In this document: one piece after another, positions 59,304-64,000 of the stretch
Numbering within the stretch: the first letter of the stretch is position 1
Layout of the letters: each line of letters opens with the position of its first letter
Notes under the pieces: generated by a model
What the model was told of the DNA's origin: nothing
Seen by the model: only the letters and a program-made list of their open reading frames with translations
The model's database searches: none
Position numbers and translations under genes: made by a program
NCBI GenBank assembly: GCA_006176705.1
Contig: QRFJ01000300.1
Span: 228,517 to 292,516, forward strand
Length of the DNA: 64,000 nt
DNA from: Cocos nucifera
Taxonomy: Eukaryota; Streptophyta; Magnoliopsida; Arecales; Arecaceae
Direction: 5' to 3'

Positions 59304-59536
59304 TGCTGCATAAGAGACATTTTGTTATTTCATAGAAACACTAGTTGTTTCTATCATCTATGGCTCATGGAATCTTGATCAAAGACCAATCTTGCGTGTA
59401 CACATTGGTTTCTATGTATACAAAGAAGGATCTTGCGTGATCTAAGATTTATGCAATATGATGGGTTGCCACTGGTTGTGGGCTTTTTATGATTTTACAT
59501 TTCTACAGTTTAGAGTCTACCTGTCACATTTACCTG

Positions 59537-62209
59537 TTACATTATTGTCTGAAGTGACTGGTGTCTCTCTGCTTCTAGGGAGTCTGAAACTAATCTAGAT
59601 AACTGGTCTGCAATAAAATTGTCTTTACCATTTAACATGTTCTATTTTTACTTTAAAGCCATTTCCTATGATATAGTCTACAAATGTTAACCATCTGTTT
59701 TGACTAATTTTACTATCTGATTTTTTATGGTAAAATTTTACTATGGCTTCACAATCTGTTCTTAAAGTAAATTCTTTACTGTCTATCAAGAACAACTTAA
59801 ATTTTTCTAAGGCTTTTAATGGCTGCTAATATTTCTGCATCTGTACTTGAAATTGTATTTGTGTAATTACCACTATCATATCTACTTATTTTTTCTTTTT
59901 CTTTGGGGTCTGTTTCTAAATCTTTATATTTTAATACTGCTCCCCATCCTCCTATTCTTCCATCTGATTCTACAATTTTATAACTGTTTTTAGGTGGTAA
60001 TTCTAATGGCTGGATCTTTCTGACTAGATCTTTTAATTTTTGTACTAGTTTAATGTCTTCATTATTAAATCTACGTTCTCCTTTTAATCTTGTTTTGTTA
60101 TATAATGGTCCTGCTATTTTGGCTAAGTTTGGTATGAAGTTTCTAGCATAATTAAGTTTTCCTAAAAAGCTTTGTATTTCTTTTAGACTTTCTAACTTAT
60201 CAGGCATTTCTAGAATGGATGTGCTAATATGTTTTTGTAATTTTATTTCTCCTTCTCCTATGATTACTCCTAAAAATTCTATTTTTCTGCATCCTATTTT
60301 CATTTTCTTTTTTTTCTGAAAGTACTAATCCGTTCTACATGACTAGTTTAAAGAAAATTTTTAAATGTTCTACATGTTGTTTTATATTTTCTGAACTGAT
60401 TAGAATATCATCTATGTAGACGCTTATGAAATTATATTGTCTAAATATATTATCCATTTTTCTCTGGAACACCTGAGGGGCATTCTTGAGACCAAATGGC
60501 ATGACTAACCACTCATAATGTGCATTATGTGTTATAAAAGCTGTGTAGGGTATGCTATCTTTGTCTAAAGGTACCTGCCAAAATCCTGATTTTAAATCAA
60601 ATTTGCTATATATATAAGTATTTTTTATCTTATTGATTAAAGCTTCTTTATTTGGTAATGGATAGCTATCATCTTTAGTATTGTCATTTAATCTTTTATA
60701 ATTAAATACCATTCTACTCTTTCCTCTAATTATTTCTGCATGTTTATTGACTATGAATGCTGCTGTTCTATGAGGACTATTTGTTTGTCTGATTACTCCT
60801 AATTTTAAAAGATCTTTTACATGTTTATCTAATTCTTCTTGCTCATAAGGCGTTGGTTTTAGAACCTTACATGTTATTCTAAGTTCTGGGTTTAAGATTT
60901 CTAATTTACATATCTCTTTACTTTTGTCTAGGAATTTTACTGGATTTTCTCCTATATTTCCTTGTTTTTCTAATAATTCTAGAATAGGTTGTATCTTATT
61001 CTTTAAGGGTTCTATCTGGTTAAGTTCTATTTGAACTTCTATATCTTCTTCTTCTTCTAAGGGTTCTTCTTCTAATTCTTCTACTTGATTTACATAATCT
61101 CTAACAAAGGGAGATGTTTCTATTCTATCTGCTTTCTTAAATATGGTTAAATTTTGACCATGTACTATAATTCCTCCTAACTGGTATTTTATAAAGTTCA
61201 TTCCTAAGATTATTTTAATTGTCTTTTCTTTATTAAAGGGTTTTATCCATGTTAAGGGTAGTCTATAGCTACATTCATTTAACTTGATATTGCAATTTGC
61301 TAATTTTTTGTTAAGTTTTATGCTATTTCCAAATGCATCTTTAACAAAAACTTCATAAAGACTATCTTCTACATATTTTTTACTGACTAGGCTTTCATCT
61401 ATGTAACATCTAGATGCTCCTGTGTCTAATATTCCTTTAACTTCTATTTTATGCTTGTCTTCAAATTCTATTATTGTATTTATGTTTAATAAATTATTGC
61501 TTCTGACTAAGGTTTTATCTTCATTACTATTTAAGTCTTCATATTCCTCTTCTATCATATTTTCTTCATTTAAATCTTTAATTATTAGTTCTTGTCTAGT
61601 TATTGTGTCTTTTAAATCATTATTTTCTTGTCTTAGTTCTCTTAATTCTTTATTTAGATTTCTAAACTGTTCTTCCATAGACTGTCTAAGTGTTTTAATG
61701 TTATCTTCTAATTGTTTTTCTAGGTTTTTAATTTCCTTATCTCTTATTTCTATGGATTCTTGTTTCTTTTCTATTGATTTTTTAAGTTCATCAATTTCTA
61801 TTCTTTTTTCTAGTTCTTTGTCTTGCCTACTGAATTCTAACTTGAATTTTTCTTTTTCCCATTCTAATTTTTCTCTTTCTAGTTGAATTTTTTCTAATTC
61901 TATTTTTTCAGAGTTATAATTTTCTATCTTTTGTTGGGTAACTATTGGTTGCTCTATTATTTCGTTTTGATAATTAAAATTGTAATGTTTGCTAGCACAG
62001 ATTTTACATACTAAATCATTACATTGATTACATCTTGTTACTTGGTTTGTTACTAGATAGAAGTTACATCTGCTACATTTTCTATTTTGTTTAGTAATTA
62101 TCTCTTTATCTTGTTGTAGCTGGTGTTTACATTGGTTAAGCCTAATTCCATATGTGTTTAATAAAAATTTTTCGTTTTCATCTAAATTATATTTATATTG
62201 ACTATCCAT
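59537..62209 (-). pseudogene. Pararetrovirus C pol, reverse copy, several breaks
   Basis: Nearly identical to the forward pol. Open from 62209 to 60335 (624 aa, through protease LDTGAS and the RT YIDD box). It then has CAG changed to TAG after the KLVM residues and a four-A expansion near 60310. Frame resumes at 60303-59797 (thumb and RNase H start), breaks again by an extra A near 59815 and an extra T near 59637, and ends about 59537. Most breaks lie in A/T runs, so some may be sequencing errors. Confidence 0.9.
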
Positions 62210-62214
62210 TTGTT

Positions 62215-63523
62215 CTAATTTTGGAAGTGATCTAAACTACCTTCACCTTCAAAAACATATTCTTGGTCACTAACTATGCTACAAATATCACTATCGTGTT
62301 CACTATCTGAACTGGCTACACTGACTACATCCCATTGATTTTGTAGATTAATTTCTTGGTATGTTTTAATTCTATCTTTATTTCCTATTTTACTTTTACA
62401 TTCTCTAGCAAAATGGCCTTCTTCGCCACAAATAAAACACTTACATTTTCTAGGTGGTTTATGTGATTTGAATTTTCTAACATGATTAGGTCTAGGTCTT
62501 CCTTTCTTATAGTATGTGTGCTACGTTTTAATTTTCTTCTATGTTTATGTTCTTTATAGAATGCTGGTACGTAGATTTTATTACAATAACTATAATTTGC
62601 TACCGCTTTCTTAGCTTCTTGATTAATACATTCTTCTTTTAAATAATTAAATACAAATTGTATGGCTATTCCTATGCCTATGTAATTTTCATCAAATGTT
62701 TGTCTCCATTTTTGAAATATTAATTCTCCTATTGGATGTGGTAATTTGCTAAAATATTTTCTAGTTAAATCTGGATCTGTATAAGATCTACCTGTGTTTG
62801 CTGCTAGATTGAAATATAATTGACTATATTTAACTATGTCGTTTAAGTTTTCTAATTGTAATCTTTCTAAATCTCTAAGTGCATTTTCCTGAATTACTTT
62901 TGTACTTCTAGTAGTATCTGTTCCTATGAGTACTAATTTTATTTGACCTGTTATGTTATATGGATTATCTGCTACATTAATTATATTTGTATATTGGTCA
63001 GGATAAGCCTGTCTCCAACTATCCCATACATTTCTAGCTGTCTGTCCTAATGTATTTTCTATGTATGTCATTGTTTCGGTATTTGTCATGTCTAATCTAC
63101 TCCATACTAAAAGACTGTACTACATCTTGTTCCCATCTTTCTAATAGTTCTGTCCATTTTTGTGGATGAACTTGGCTAAGTATTAATATACTACCTGTTT
63201 TATTTTGAGGTGGTAAATTTCTAATTACTTCTCCGGGATCAGTTATTCCTTTCCCTCTACTACTTCTTCTTACTAAGTTTTGTTCTGGGTAATTTATTTC
63301 TACATTTTTATCTGGTATTTTATTGTATGGCATGGTATATTTTCTAGATTTATTTGTGCTAGATGACTCTCCTTGAGTAATAGTACTATTTATCTGTTCT
63401 ATTTCTAATGGCTTTTCTATGCTGAATTCATTTAAGTCTATTTCTATGTCTGCTAGTTCCTGTTCTATACTTTCCATGTTTAGTTGTTCTATGTTTATAG
63501 GCTTAGTTTCTAAGTTTTGATTT
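62215..63523 (-). pseudogene. Pararetrovirus C coat-protein gene (partial) with CCHC zinc knuckle, two frameshifts
   Basis: Minus-strand pieces: 63523-63097 (acidic N-terminus, then EINYPEQNLVRRSSRGKGI), 63089-62385 (MTYIENTLGQTARNVWDSWR, NPYNITGQIKLVLIGTD, YFSKLPHPIGELIFQKWR, FNYLKEECINQEAKKAV) and, one frame over, the tail RKCKCFICGEEGHFAREC with CCHC ligands at 62398-62439. It ends at TAG 62217-62215. The core strongly resembles badnavirus and tungrovirus capsid proteins (recognised by pattern). Frameshifts lie near 63115 and 62520. The coat stop overlaps the upstream edge of the pol frame, so coat and pol are separate ORFs. The N-terminal side is cut at 63523 by an inversion junction. Confidence 0.85.
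62398..62439 (-). other. CCHC zinc knuckle of the C coat protein
   Basis: C-F-I-C-G-E-E-G-H-F-A-R-E-C, the classical C-X2-C-X4-H-X4-C RNA-binding knuckle, complete. Confidence 0.9.
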
Positions 63524-64000
63524 ATGCTCCTCAGATAATTGATGTTCCTTTCTTAAGCCATATTCATGAAGATATTGAAGCCTGGCATTACTTCAAAGAC
63601 AACTGTGCAGAAACCATTTCTAATTCAGACGGCAACACAGCTGTTTATCACATGCCAGAACTATTTGAAGCAATCACTGAAGAAGAGGATGACATCATAG
63701 AGCACAACATCCAGAACATGCTGGAAGCATGAGTGCTCTGAGACAGCTGGCCAAAAGGATTGATCTCCCCCGGGGTGGAATCTCCTTTAAGCATGTGGCC
63801 TACAATCAATCAAATACCCCAGCACGGCTTTATGCCTTATCTTTTGCTTTCGGCGCTTACCGCCCCTTGTTTTAAGAAACCAGAATCTTAGCCCCTGGTT
63901 TCAGCACATGGTTTTGTAACCCATGGTTTTGCGCTACTTGTTTTGCGCCCATGGTTTTGAGTCTTTTAAGTCTATATAAACCCATAGGAATCCATCAGAG
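63524..64000 (+). pseudogene. Pararetrovirus C, third copy of ORF4 3' end and promoter, forward, runs off right edge
   Basis: Starts inside ORF4 (APQIIDVPFLSHIHEDI, with CAG intact), stop TGA about 63730-63732, then the same non-coding region and TATATAAA at 63973-63980. It carries the 14-bp GTTTTGTAACCCATGG block of the reverse arm. It joins the reversed coat gene at about 63521 through the shared TTTATGCTCC. Confidence 0.88.

Larger units (their letters stand above)
57717..62230 (-). repeat. Right arm of ~4.5 kb inverted repeat
   Basis: Reverse complement of 53168-57689, beginning GCGCTCGGAGACTCGTCGCC. It continues past the repeat into coat-protein sequence that the left arm lacks. Confidence 0.92.

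Noticed and set aside
57314..64000. Direct copies of the ORF4 3' end and promoter (57100-57690 and 63524-64000) as LTRs of a retrotransposon
   Set aside because: The blocks contain coding sequence of ORF4, have no TG...CA ends, and occur in mixed orientation with further fragments; they fit rearranged pararetrovirus.

Overview
This window looks like nuclear DNA of a flowering plant. It holds plastid gene fragments (ycf2, rpoB, ndhB), plant-type hAT transposons, a copia-type LTR retrotransposon with an initiator-tRNA-Met primer site, and endogenous pararetroviruses (Caulimoviridae). A monocot, possibly a palm, is plausible, but the sequence does not prove it. I recognise no intact host gene. 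The window is a heterochromatin-like pile of nested, mostly dead mobile DNA.

Layout. (1) 1-6116: decayed pararetrovirus A on the minus strand (leader, movement protein, coat-like protein with zinc knuckle, protease-RT-RNase H, ORF2). A reversed leader fragment sits inside it. (2) 6117-9340: copia-type LTR, primer site and broken gag. (3) 9340-17000: decayed ORFs of other plant retroelements. (4) 17630-18300: microsatellites. (5) 18058-26100: decayed pararetrovirus B on the plus strand, same lineage as A, with ORF2, a TATA box and a poly(A) signal. (6) 26690-31190: a degenerate minisatellite, a ~0.8-0.9 kb segmental duplication, ycf2 and rpoB plastid inserts, and fragments of a DUF659-type hAT transposase. 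(7) 31195-38784: two RICESLEEPER-like hAT copies (R1 minus, R2 plus); R2 carries a plastid ndhB insert. (8) 39042-40916: local tandem duplications. (9) 40950-45860: a decayed BED/DUF659 hAT transposase on the minus strand. (10) 47250-52180: hAT copy R3 (minus) split by hAT copy R4 (plus), with an 8-bp target duplication. (11) 52646-64000: pararetrovirus C, much younger, arranged as blocks of alternating orientation around a ~4.5 kb near-perfect tail-to-tail inverted repeat.

The most notable object is pararetrovirus C. Its forward pol gene (53181-55847) is fully open, with intact protease, RT and RNase H motifs. It is followed by an unfamiliar coiled-coil ORF of about 410 codons, then a TATA/poly(A) region. 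The reverse arm repeats all of this and continues into a coat-protein gene that resembles badnavirus/tungrovirus coat proteins but lies in a separate frame from pol. The two arms meet at a 27-bp spacer, and each arm's promoter points across the centre into the other arm. The locus is therefore a natural hairpin/antisense source against the virus, if the assembly is right. The arms differ by a few C-to-T changes at CAG and several one- to four-base indels, so neither carries every ORF intact.
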